Of a stretch of DNA of 64,000 nucleotides, positions 35,192 to 45,245 are shown in pieces. This DNA is from Zonotrichia leucophrys gambelii. Lineage: Eukaryota; Chordata; Aves; Passeriformes; Passerellidae. Under the pieces are notes generated by a model. It had not been told where the DNA came from. It made no database searches and saw only the letters and a program-made list of their open reading frames with translations. A program made the position numbers and the translations under genes. The stretch lies in NCBI RefSeq assembly GCF_028769735.1, contig NC_088200.1:70786546-70850545 (forward strand). The letters run 5' to 3'. Within the stretch, counting starts at the first letter, position 1; the number at the start of each line of letters is the position of its first letter.

Positions 35192-36584
35192 TGCTCCCTT
35201 TCTTTTTCCTCCCTCCTCCTCCTATATTCCATATAGTGCTGCCTCATGGGACACTGAGGCATCCAGTGCCCCACTTTGCCACACAGGTGGCAAGGGTGAG
35301 CCGTCACTGTTCTTCTGCCAGACCCTGGTGTCATTGGTCCAGTGGCGGTGGCAGCTTCGGCATCAGGATCTTCCGGCGTTGGAAACTCCGTGAAGGCTAT
35401 GGACGCTCTCTTAGGGCGCACTTTCGGATCCTGCAGTGGAACCTCCCTGGCACACACTTCAATCATCTGCTCCACCGTAGGCCAGGGGTTTTGAGGGAGA
35501 GATCGGATTGCCTGCCTACACACCATGTTGGCGTTGTAATAGGCCATCTGTCTTAACAACTCCTCTCTCTCCCTGTCCCCCGGAACCTGCGCTTCGATGA
35601 ACCTGTACAGCCTTTCCATGAACACCAGGTAAGGTTCCTGCGTGCCCTGCCTTATCTCTTTCTCTTCCATCTGGGAGGTAGTTGTGGCTAGTTTATAAAA
35701 TGCGCATTCTGCAGCCTTCCCTGTTTTGACCAGCTGTTCGGTAAACAACGCTTTGGCCTGTGCTGCCCCGCTTGCCCACTGGCCGGTGCCCACAAGATGA
35801 TCTTCAGAGATCACCAAGCCCTCAGTGTTGTGAGATGTGGAGGGATTCACCCAAAGCATTGGGAGAACCTCCACAATCTCCCTCCTCCATTCTCCTGCCC
35901 AGACCCTGAATTCCATTGGGCCTAAAAGGCTGGAGAAGAGAGCCCTCAGGTCCGCGGGCACCAGATCTCCCTGTACAAGAGCTGGCCAAAGGAGCCCCCG
36001 GAAATACTCCAATTCCTGGGAGTACTCCCTCTGGGCCTTGCACAGCTCCTTGATCCGGGCCTGGGCTATAGGCGCCAATTGGGCCTGAGTACTCCCCTCC
36101 CCACCGAGGCGGTATGTAACCAAGGCGGCTTCCAATAAAGGCACCAGTCCTGGCTTCCGGTCATCCACACCCCCCCCATCCCCGTCCCGGAACACAAAGC
36201 ATGGGAACTGGAAGGGGGAGCATGGGAACCGGAATTGGAGGAGGTTGAGGCAGGGCTTGGTCCCTGGGCAGGGCACCAGCAGGGGCGTGGAAACTCTTTT
36301 CTCTCCACCTCCAAGGTGGAGTTAGGAGGTGGAGTGGAATAAGGAGGTGGAACATGGGAGGAGTCAATAGAGAGTGGAACTGTGGGTGGGGCGAGGGGAG
36401 GAGCTCTGGGAGGAACCAAGAAAGAAAGGGAGAAAGGGGTGGCACAGAGGGACAAACTGAGGGTGGAGCTATGGGAAAAGAGGATGGGTCAAGGGAAAGG
36501 AAGGGATTGGCTTTAGGGAGAAAGGTATTCGGGGTAGAAGAAGGGGCAAAGGTGGGAAAGACCATGCGGTCTCCACCATCTTGG

Positions 36585-36593
36585 ACTCACCTT
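36585..36593 (-). promoter_or_regulatory. cryptic splice-donor match inside gag
   Basis: AAG followed by GTGAGT on the minus strand, a near-perfect donor match in the damaged gag linker. Main env splicing is more likely from the leader donor at 37561, so this may be unused. Confidence 0.3.
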
Positions 36594-37159
36594 GGGAGCC
36601 ATCTTGGGCAACTTCAGAAAACCTTTGTGGGACTTTGGGAGAGGAGGAACAGGGGAATCGGAAAAGAGCTCTGAAGAGCTTGGCCAGGGCTCTTCGGAGG
36701 GGGAGGCCGAGCAGGTCGCAAAGGAGCAGGGGCAGGGTGGACATCCTGCTTCTTACTGGCCTTAAGCATCCCTCGAGAGGGCGCCTGCTGAAGGGAAGAG
36801 GGAGAGGAACGGGGGGTAGGAACACGCAAACCAGGAGAACTGGGGAGCAAACTGAAACGTGATGGGCTTTTCCTCAAATTCCCAGGTGGGCGCAGTGTGG
36901 TTAGCACTTTGCCCGCCCAATATGCCACAGTGGATAGATGTGTCTCCCCAGAATTGACTTCACTATCTAATTTTGCCACAACGGCTGCCCAAAACTATGG
37001 CTCCTTTAAAATTTCCGGGGTGACTTCGGGAAAATGAGAAAAAGTCCACTTAATCAACAACTTCAACTCTTTCTTGGGGGCAGCAAACCCTCTCCCAAGC
37101 AACAAAGCTTTCACAACATAATAAACTCCTTTCTGGGATTTGCTCAAACCAGCACCCAT

Positions 37160-37758
37160 GGTTACTCCTAAGGTACCTCAAAGCAAGGTTGCCTTAGGAG
37201 GAGCAAGATCCTGTGATGGAAAACTCCACCCGCCCAAGGGAAACGAGAACTAAAACAATGAGACACACACCACCGGACCCCTGCTTCCCCCGCTGTCCCC
37301 AAGTCTGGGGTTTCAACATGGGGAAAGAAAGGACTTTTGGGTGGTGGGATCTGGCCCCAAGTCTGGGGATACAGACTCCACAGGAAAGGGAAAACAAAAA
37401 GCGATAGTGGTGAGGACTGCCCCCCAAGGAACTGCCTAGGGATCAGCCCTCAAGGAAAAAGAGTAGGGAGCGGTCCCCAGCGCAGGTCATAAGCTCCTAG
37501 GGGAAGTTAAAAAGACAGGGGAGAAGCCACTGAGAGTCCCCAGCTCAGGGCCAGGGCTTACCTGTCCAGCGATGGCAGAACAAAAATCCGGGCGGGGGTT
37601 CTCGTCCCCGAGGTCCTCCTCGTTGGGTGCGGGGAGTTGCGACCTCGATGCCCAGGGAGTGCTGCCCCTAAAACGGGGCCTGATACAACCTGGGGTAGTC
37701 CGGGGGCCAATTCCAGTCCACGGGGTCCGGTGGTCAGCTGTCCAGTTGCCCACTTCGG
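37160..37758 (-). other. ERV 5' leader between PBS and gag
   Basis: About 600 bases, GC-rich, expected to hold the packaging signal. Open frames in it (for example 37487-37777 and 37558-37875) extend into U5 or lack motifs and are taken as chance. Confidence 0.7.
37556..37564 (-). promoter_or_regulatory. major splice donor in the ERV leader
   Basis: CAG followed by GTAAGC on the minus strand, about 195 bases downstream of the primer binding site and about 400 before the gag ATG. This is the usual place for the donor that makes subgenomic env mRNA. Motif and position only. Confidence 0.6.
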
Positions 37759-37776
37759 GCCCCACGTTGGGCGCCA
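37759..37776 (-). promoter_or_regulatory. primer binding site for tRNA-Lys(1,2)
   Basis: The plus strand reads GCCCCACGTTGGGCGCCA, the 3' end of the Lys(1,2) tRNA including CCA, so the ERV strand carries the 18-base complement. It lies immediately next to U5. Simian type D betaretroviruses and visna virus use this primer. Confidence 0.9.
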
Positions 37777-38022
37777 ACTTGCGGCGAGGGTGTATCTGGC
37801 CTGGATGGTCAGTGTCCGGCTAGCAGAGGGCAGGCCGACACCCAGCTGCAATCCAAAGCGAGCACCCCTTGGCATCTGAGGGCCTCGGGCTGTGCTCGCC
37901 TGTGGACCGATCTCACCGCCAATGCGACTGTAATAAGGAGCTGGACTCTCGATGGGGTCAAGTCAGGTTTAATGAGAACCCAAGACAGCAAGCAGGGGGA
38001 GACCCCAGGGAGAGACCCCGAA
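37777..38022 (-). repeat. truncated 5' LTR of the ERV (R-U5 only)
   Basis: Matches 29255-29500 with 13 mismatches by hand count over about 248 bases (including two ambiguous junction bases). U3, including TATA box and enhancer, is missing. The break lies about 24 bases downstream of where the TATA box would be, near the expected start of R, and host R1 sequence follows directly. Without U3 the provirus has no promoter of its own at its 5' end. Confidence 0.9.
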
Positions 38023-38639
38023 ATCTCAGAAGTTCCACTTTATACAGTCTCAATCCAAAGGGGCGGCATCTGGCCAAAGGGTGGGGAAGATTCTTGGGCC
38101 ATTGTGCTGAGAGCCCTCGGTGTGTGGGGCAGGCGCAGCGAGCGAGGCCCAGGCACCCAGTCAGAGCTTGTGGGGCAGGGGCAGCGTGTGAGGACAAGCC
38201 AGCATCCATCAGAAGCTGTTCCAAGCAGTGCTCTGGGCAGGCACAGCCAGCACCCCTGCAAACAATCACTTGGGATAACATCCAGCAAACGTCCCCCTCA
38301 GCCAGGCCCGGGCTCCTGACGGGGCCTTCAGGGCCCTCGCGGCCATCGTGAGGCAAATGAAGGAAACTCGGGAACGTCTCTCGCGGCCCTGTCAGGGCTC
38401 CCTTGTGCAGCCTGGCCAGCCCAGCTCCCGCAGGCTGTGCCCAGCCCAGAGATGCTGCAGAGCCCAAAGGCTCTGTGTGCCTGCCCTGGAGCCTGTGCAG
38501 CAGCTGCTGCTGTGTGCTGTGCTGTGCTGAGGAGCCCAGGGCTGGAGCCAGCCCTGCGCAGGAGCCCCAGCTGGGCAGGGCACGGGGCAGCGGCCCCTCC
38601 CTCACCTGCTCCCACCCTCGGGGCACCCCAGGGTCCCCC
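38023..38639 (-). repeat. R1 repeat, right part
   Basis: Continues R1 from the point where the ERV split it (atctcagaagttccac versus atctcaaaagctccag in the intact copy). It matches the reverse complement of about 57904-58530 with only scattered differences, for example a few in some 240 bases compared by eye around 38200-38440. GC-rich; open frames of up to 231 codons occur on both strands without any recognised domain. It ends where the 419-bp LTR begins. Confidence 0.85.
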
Positions 38640-39058
38640 TGACAGTAAAACATTTTAAAATCATAGAAAATTCAGGGAGTTAGAAAGAAAGGCTTAGTAG
38701 GCCCTGGGAAATGTTAAAGATAGGCCCTTGTGTTTGCTAGATCAGGTGAAACTGCGCCTGTGTAGTCAGTATGTGAAAAATAATAATAATGGGTAGATGT
38801 GATTAGATATAATTACTGTTTAAAGAATCATGACAAACCATGCTTCAGGGTTTGAGGGGGATCACAAGAAATCCATGCTTGGAATAAATCAATGCAACAA
38901 TGTACATTTAATAATGAATATGTAAGTTACATAATGATAGAATATAAAACATGTTCAGCCCGAAACCATGTCAGGTCAGATTTGCGTTTGTACTCCTGGC
39001 ACTCACAGCTCTTCAAGAAAAGCACCATTCTGCAATTATATGTTCCTGAACATTAACA
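38640..39058 (+). mobile_element. solo LTR (419 bp) between R1 and R2
   Basis: Starts TGACAGTAAAACATTTT and ends CCTGAACATTAACA, TG...CA as expected. A TATA box (TATAAAA) at about 38943-38949 fixes the plus orientation. CCCC is present on both sides, and the fifth flanking base differs. No internal ERV sequence adjoins it. Its sequence is unrelated by eye to the LTR at 57.3-57.9 kb, which occupies the same position in the other R1-R2 copy. Confidence 0.65.
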
Positions 39059-39235
39059 CCCCTGGCTCCCCTGGCCCCAGGACCCTGTGCCAGCTCACGG
39101 TCACTTTTCCCCAGCAGCACCCCCAGGTCCCCCCCAGGCTGTGGGGGAAGAACCTCACTGGGTTTGTCCCCTCCCAGCTCTGCCCAGGTCCCTCCGAGCC
39201 CCAGCTCAGCCTCCAGGTGCATCAGACACTCGTCC
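39059..39235 (-). repeat. R2 GC-rich repeat block
   Basis: Reverse-complement match to about 57120-57284, with shared blocks such as gccagctcacggtcac, cccagcagcacccccaggtc and gaacctcactgggtttgtc. It sits directly next to the LTR in both copies. No protein domain is recognised in the open frames. Confidence 0.75.
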
Positions 39236-42200
39236 AGCTCTGCATCATCATAAATATCAACAAACTTTGTCAAAATCACATCAATTCAGACTTCTCACAG
39301 AAATAAAAAGTCCCACATACTAATGAAAATCAAGCAAGACAATAGACATCAAAATTTCCATTATTGTTAAAGTGGTGTAACACCACCTTTTAGATTGAAC
39401 CACTTTATTTAGTGTTCATTTTTCCCCTGCCTTTTTCTAGTTATCCTGAGTATCTCATCCTTTCGCTGAACTATTAAAATGTAGCAATGAAAAGTTCATA
39501 CTCAGCTCACCTTTCTTTTGGTTCTTCCAAGGAACTGGCTCATGGGACCAATGAACAAATATCAACATTTTACATATGAGAAATTCTTTGAAGAAAGCTG
39601 TAGAGGTTTATCATTTTTAAGTAAACACATTGATCCTGCCTTCCCTGTCCTGTTTCATGGGCATTGCAGCTGCCTGGAAATTTTCATTATTCAGTCGTTC
39701 CAGATGAAGCTGGGGTGGGAGTTAACTGACAGCAGTAAATCCAAGAGCCTAAATATGACTTAAATGACTTAAATTACTTAAAGATGACTTAATGACTTAA
39801 AATTCTGTTCTCATTACTTTTTTCTCTCTCTTTATTTTTTTCTCCCATTTTATTTTCTCTCTTCTAACCTTTTGTGTTTCAGTCTTTTGTGACTGGCTAA
39901 GGAGTATAAGAGCTTGACTTTTAATTGTTAACACTTCAAAATTCTAAATTAATAAAGATGAATTTGATAATATTAATTTAGAGGTTAATTTAAGGTTTTA
40001 TAAATGGTCTTTTGCCATACCTGCTTGCCATTTTAGGATCTAATAATGACTGTAAGAGATAAGAGGGCAGAAATAACAAATAAGAATGTCCTGAGAAAAA
40101 AAGGATAAGAAGCAGACACTAAGATTTTTGAATTCTACACATGAGGTATAAACTGTGGCATATAAATAGATAATATGTGAGCAAATGTGCAAGAATCCAT
40201 GCTACTTTCTTAGTAAAGGTACACTATTAGTGAAAATTACTTTTTATTTCCATTAAAAGTACATTAAGTGAATATGTTTTGACAAATTTTGTCCACCATT
40301 TGGAACACAAACACCTGGAAACCTAACTAGCTCCAATTTAAACACAGCAACCATGCAATAGCGCCACAATTTCCAAATATGCCACATAATTACCTGCTGC
40401 ATAATTAGCTGCTGCAGAATTGGGTGTAAACATGGTCTGCCTGTGGAAGAGGAGAGGACATGCTTGAGAATTCAAGCAGTTCTTTCAGACTGAGCTGAAA
40501 AAAAGTAATTCATCAAATTATGAGTAATCCAGACATTTTATTTTTCGAAAGAAAGAAACTGATCCAATGTTAATCCTGGATGTGACTAACGCACCCACCT
40601 TTCTGCCCTGCTGAAAACTGGGCACAGTCAGTGAGTTCCAGGTCTAACCTCCTGAGGATGTGTCGAAGAGCATGGCAGAACATGTAGAAAACTGGTTTTC
40701 TCCCTGCCTAACTTTAGAAAAGGGAATGAATACCTCCACTATGGCACAAAATTGGGGCTGAGCCTTCCTTTGTCTGAGTTAAGAGGATGCCTAGCATGTG
40801 TAGGCAACAGTTTTACAAGACAGACACAAAAATTGCTTGGATTTCAGCAGACAATCACTAGGAGATGCCATTATGAGGTATCTACCTTGCTAAGTCTTTT
40901 TACACAGTGAGCAACCCAAATTATTTCTGAATTAATTATTTGGAGCCATTTTCTATATCACAGAACCTGACTCCTGAGCCATTTCTTCCTCCTTTAGTTG
41001 TCTGCCCAATCAGCTAATTAAATGCTATATTCAATCCACTGCCTAATTTCCAAATAATTTATCTCCCTGCAGTGCGTCTTCTCTCTCAGAGAGCCTTATG
41101 CCACACGAAAAACATTTGCTGCTTTTATTTTTTACAGACTTAATTCCCCTCAGTATCTAAGACTGTATGTACTGCTGCTCAAAGAGTACCCAATCTGAGT
41201 TTAGTTTGACAAGATTAAAGCAGAATTAACTCAGCCATCAAGAGCAAGAGTTCTCACATAGTCACAGGATTACAGACTGCAAAATTTTCGGGAAGTGATA
41301 ACAATTTTGTGTTATTGGTAAGAACAGTTGTTTTGTTTTCAAGACACTTTAATTTTTATTCAGTTTATGGCAGCTGTATATACTTTAAAAAATGAAAAAA
41401 AAAACCCACAAATTTTATTAAGGACATTCATTTCTTTATGGCTTCCTTTCCTCATAGCAGAAGGAAACATCCAAACAGAAAGAAAAGGCAATAAAAGTCC
41501 AGAAAGATAATGTGGACCAGCATTATTATGCCTTGACAATGTTCTAGCAATGAGCAAATAATAAAACAAACACCCTTCAAAAGACATACAAAGGGACATT
41601 TCCTGCAAATAAGGATCATGTAAGGAATGATCAAAACACCCTTCCCGTAGAGTGCCAATTGGTTAAATGGAACAGATTGAAAATAACAGGTCATTTCACA
41701 TAGGCATAGCTTATTCCAAACCAAATGGGATCACAAGCTGTAATTTGAAAATAGCAGGTAATACATTTCATCACCCTGGCATACACACCTGTAAACCAAG
41801 GCACTAGGAGTGTTAATCCAGTGTAAAACCTCTCAATTTTCCTCCTTAATACAGACAATTTCATATTTCCAGAGAAAAGAAGGTCTTTGTTTCCAAGCAC
41901 CAGAAAAGTTGTCACATAATTTGGAAAGCTCACAGCACTTTGTAATGGTGCCAGTTTTGCAGGAAAAGGAATAAATTGCACCATGTGTTATTTACAAAAA
42001 ATAATTGCAGCTATGCCTGGGTTCTTTTCTGAACCAGGTTTAGCACCTCAGGAAAACAAATGAAGCAGCTTCATTTTGCCTATGTAAGATTTTTCAGAGA
42101 GAAATGTTCTTTAGTAATGAAAAAGACCTGTCTTCCTCCTCCAGAGGGAAAACAGATGCCTACTCCCTATGTCCTGTGAGTTGTTTGACATGATGTATTT

Positions 42201-42974
42201 TGATTATTGGGCAAAGATTTGACACATCAAGCACATGCTGATAATATTGATCATTAGTTAGTTCCTCTTTTTCTCTTTTTCTCTCTTTGCAGAAGAGTTG
42301 TAGTTTTTTGGGGTTTTTTTGGTTGCATGTACACCTCTGGCATAGCAAGAAATCTGTCTGTATTCATTGCCCAAATCATTAGTGGCTTTATGTGCAATCT
42401 TCTGCTTTTCTACTGACAGGATAAGATCTATTTGTCCTCATCCTGGGGTCAAGTGGTTTTTTTCTGAGTTGTCAGGAGCCTGCAGCCTGATCACAGACCC
42501 CTCTTTGGCACCAGAGAAAGTTCTCATCACCTCAGAAATTTCCTTTGCTCTCCCACACCAGCAGAGCTCAGAAGATGAGCTCTGGCTGTAAATCTATTCC
42601 CTGAAAAAGTGTTATTTGGAAACTAAACAGAGCATTATGTGGGGCCACAAAAATCTGTGAACTCTTTAGTTTCCTTCTCTTCTGATGCTTGAAATTTGAC
42701 TTTCTAGGTCATGCCCAACAGGAACCAAAAGGGTCCTAGACCAACAGAACAAAAATGGGTCACTGAAAGTAGTAAAATACCAAAATGTTGTGGTTTTTTG
42801 CAGGGCCAGTGGAGCCCATGTTCCATAAGATGGCCAGTGAAAAGTGTGGGTATGAATAGCTCCCTTCTAGCCCCAAAATCAGCTAGTGAAACCAACAGAG
42901 AGGGCTCTCTTTGGACCTGTGGCCTTTAGGAAAGGTGTAGAACACTTGAAACTATTCTCAGCACAGCAATGAAA
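39236..42974. other. unique AT-rich DNA, no gene recognised
   Basis: No exon, RNA gene or transposon family is recognised. Contains a short tandem repeat at 39755-39800. Confidence 0.4.
39755..39800. repeat. short tandem repeat of ATGACTTAA
   Basis: About five irregular copies of a nine-base unit, with one copy reading attacttaa and one insertion. Confidence 0.8.
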
Positions 42975-43140
42975 TTATAGAACATGGAAAACCCAGAGTC
43001 AGAAGGGATTGTCCACTCCTGGCCTGCCCAGCACACCCCAAAAGTCTCACCCCATGTCTGAGAGCATTCCCAAATGTTGGGATGGACACCAAAATCCTTT
43101 TTTTGAGCAATCTGCAGCCGGAGGAACCCAGGTCCATCCA
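42975..43140 (-). repeat. diverged CR1 LINE 3' fragment (possible)
   Basis: The plus strand resembles an old CR1 3' UTR in reverse: gaagggattgtccactcctg, then gcccagcacacccc, then gagcattcccaaatg. Similarity is patchy, so this is tentative. Confidence 0.45.
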
Positions 43141-43402
43141 ACATCAGGTGTCTGAAGTAAAGCTTTCACTGTGCACAAATCTGGCAGTAGTTTGCTTCCG
43201 AGCTTTAGTCCAAAACTTAAGCTGAACCAGTGCTCAAAATCTTACAGGAGGCTTAGGAATGATCCCCAGAGATGAACAGAAAGGCTTTAAAGACTTTAAA
43301 TGAGCTCCTCTGGGAGTCTCTAGGCTGACAGAACCTAGATGATGTGTCAGGCAGAGGTGCAGTTGTGGTGTGCTCACAGGGGTCCCAGGACGAGGGAAGA
43401 GA

Positions 43403-43738
43403 TGAGAATCTTGACTCCATGTTTCAGAGGGCTGATTTATTATTTTATGACATATATTATATTAAAATGATACATTATACTAAAAGAATAGAAGAAAGCA
43501 TTTCATCAAAAGGCTACCAAGGAATAGAAAGGAACGGAATGATAACACAATCGTGGCTGCTCACATCCTTGACACAGGTGGCTGTGATTTGCCATTAATT
43601 AAAAACAATTCACATGCTGGGTAAACAATTCTCCAAATCACATTCCAGAGAAGCACAACATGGAGAATCTGAAGCTTCCCAGCTTCTCAGGAGAAAAGAT
43701 CCTAATGAAAGGATTTTTCATAAAATATGTCTGTGACA
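43403..43738 (-). mobile_element. solo LTR, same family as the one at 8.4 kb
   Basis: On the minus strand begins TGTCACAGACATATTTTATG and ends at TCTCA near 43403. It shares with 8442-8821 the tgactccatgttt and tgatttattattttatga blocks and the ggatttttcataaaa end. No internal region adjoins. A target duplication is not evident. Confidence 0.75.
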
Positions 43739-45004
43739 GTGCAGTTTCACCATTTTGATGATGACTGAGCCTGGTTGTGTGTGCTCCTGAGGAATCCTGA
43801 GCTCTCCCTGAGATGAATTTCCTCCTCTTTTGGTGTCCCCACAACTTGCTGGCTGAAACTGTGTTTGCTCTGGCTCAGGGTCACCATCACACCATGTTTG
43901 ATGTGTGAAACACAAGACTTGAAATGCTGCCCTCAAGACAAAACCCCCTGCTTAAAACCTTCTGGTTCTCACAGCAGAGATTGAACTGTTGTCTTCAGGC
44001 AGCATCTTTGTGTCTTGCTTTTCTTAATGTGGGGAAAGCTAATGCCAGGGCACAAGAGGAAGTTTAGGGGGACAAAAAGGGAAAATGAAGGATCAGTAAT
44101 AACCCACTTATCTTTCAGTAAGAGGCATAAGAACTTGTGGAAAGCAGGGCAGCCAAAGGGGCAGAGTAAGAAGGGAAGAGCAGAGGATTAAATGGAAGAT
44201 GAAGGAGCAGGAGAAACCCTCCAGGGTGTCACAGGGTCTTTGGATTAGACCCTTTTGTGGTATGGGCTGGAGGGCAGAGCTGTCTTTCGGCCAACGTGTC
44301 ACACAAGCTGTAAGCAGCATCTCCCACCAAGCACCTGATGAACTTCTGGAGCAAAGCTGACTTGACTAAATGTAAGAAACTTAAAAATAATAATTGTACT
44401 GTAAGGATAACTGAAGGACTTTGTCCACTCTGGTATGAGGAAGCTACAACCACCAAAGCTCACTCCCAGACCAATGTGCTTCCTGTTAACCAGCTGGGAG
44501 AAAATTGAAATAAGTTAAAGGTGGTGCTATTTCCCAAAGAGATCTAAGGAGGAGTAAAGAAGGCTGGGTCCAGTGGGCGGAGATATCTGAATAGTTCAGA
44601 TTTTAACTTTATTCTGCCACTGGATCACAGAGGTAATGAGCACCTTTCAACCACAGTGCCTCTCTCCCTTTTCCTCTCCATCTCCCTCCCCCTCTTTTCT
44701 ATTTCTATTCCCTCTCTCTGCCTCACATTTGCTTTTAAATAAAATCTGTACAACTGAGCTGAGCATATGATCTTGTTTGCACTTGAATTCAGGCAGAGGC
44801 CTCTCTCTCTAATAATCATCAGATCATAACACTGAATGCCAAAAATGAACTTTGCACTAAAGCCTGACGTCCAAACACTTCAGTATGAATGGAAGGAGTG
44901 AGGTGACTCATTTGAAGGTGCACCATGGTCTGAAAGAAAACTCATTTTAGTGGAAACAGACAAAAAACTGATATTAATTCAAAAATTCAAACTATGTGAT
45001 TTTA
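43739..45004. other. no gene recognised
   Basis: Mixed composition. The minus-strand open frames near 44108-44456 carry no motif. Confidence 0.4.
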
Positions 45005-45245
45005 TGGTTTCTTTGCTTGGTTGGTTTTGGTTTTGGTTTTGTTTTTTTTGGGGGGGGTTTGGTTGGATGGTTGGTGTTTTCTTGGGTTTTGGGTTTTATT
45101 TGGGGGAGGTTTTGTTGATTTTTGATTTATGAGTTTTGGGGGGGTTATTTTTATTGGGGCATATATATATATATATATATATTCACAAAATTTGGTTTGC
45201 TTGGGATTTTTTTTTTTTGTTTGTTTTTTTTTAATATATACAAAA
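45005..45245. repeat. T/G-rich low-complexity tract with (AT)n
   Basis: Irregular ggttttggttt units with a G run, a perfect AT dinucleotide stretch at 45161-45182 and T homopolymers. Confidence 0.85.

Larger units (their letters stand above)
35182..37159 (-). pseudogene. gag: ERV gag (matrix, proline-rich linker, capsid, nucleocapsid)
   Basis: The start is the ATG at 37159, giving MGAG with Gly2 for N-myristoylation and a matrix-like beginning. A TAG at 36995-36997 stops it after 54 codons. The same frame goes on to a stop at 36614 through a Pro/Ser-rich linker. From about 36.28 kb the coding sense is in a different frame, open for 364 codons to 35182. This carries capsid with a major homology region-like QGTQEPYLVFMERL, and one nucleocapsid Cys-His box (CHLCGKVGHWMPQC, spacing CX2CX4HX4C). 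A basic Arg/Glu/Lys tail reaches the stop. Betaretroviral Gag usually has two Cys-His boxes; only one is seen here. Gag forms the particle and packages RNA; this copy is broken. Confidence 0.92.
29255..38022 (-). mobile_element. endogenous betaretrovirus-like provirus, defective
   Basis: An 8.8-kb ERV read on the minus strand. In order it carries a truncated 5' LTR (R-U5 only), a Lys-tRNA primer binding site, leader with splice donor, gag, slippery site, pro, pol, env, polypurine tract and full 3' LTR. Gag and pol resemble betaretroviruses (Lys(1,2) primer, major homology region, A AAA AAC site). The env transmembrane part has the CX6CC motif of gamma/alpharetroviral type, as in type D viruses. 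Visible damage includes at least two stops and a frame change in gag, a frame change in pro, at least three stops and two frame changes in pol, and a frame change in env. The two LTR copies differ at 13 of about 248 aligned bases (hand count), which implies an insertion millions of years old at usual avian rates. It lies inside R1; the copy of R1 at 57.9-58.9 kb shows the uninterrupted site. Confidence 0.95.

Noticed and set aside
37777..38022. Processed (LINE-mobilised) ERV copy, suggested by the missing 5' U3
   Set aside because: Such copies end in R plus poly(A) at the 3' side; here U5 is present in the 3' LTR and no poly(A) tail follows.
37958..38653. 231-codon minus-strand frame and 160-codon plus-strand frame in R1
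   Set aside because: Both strands are open at once because the sequence is GC-rich; part of the frames lies inside the ERV LTR, and no protein family is recognised.
39059..39100. R2 as a retroviral 5' leader with a PBS directly after the LTR
   Set aside because: The TGG that follows the LTR is not continued by a sequence matching a tRNA 3' end that I know.
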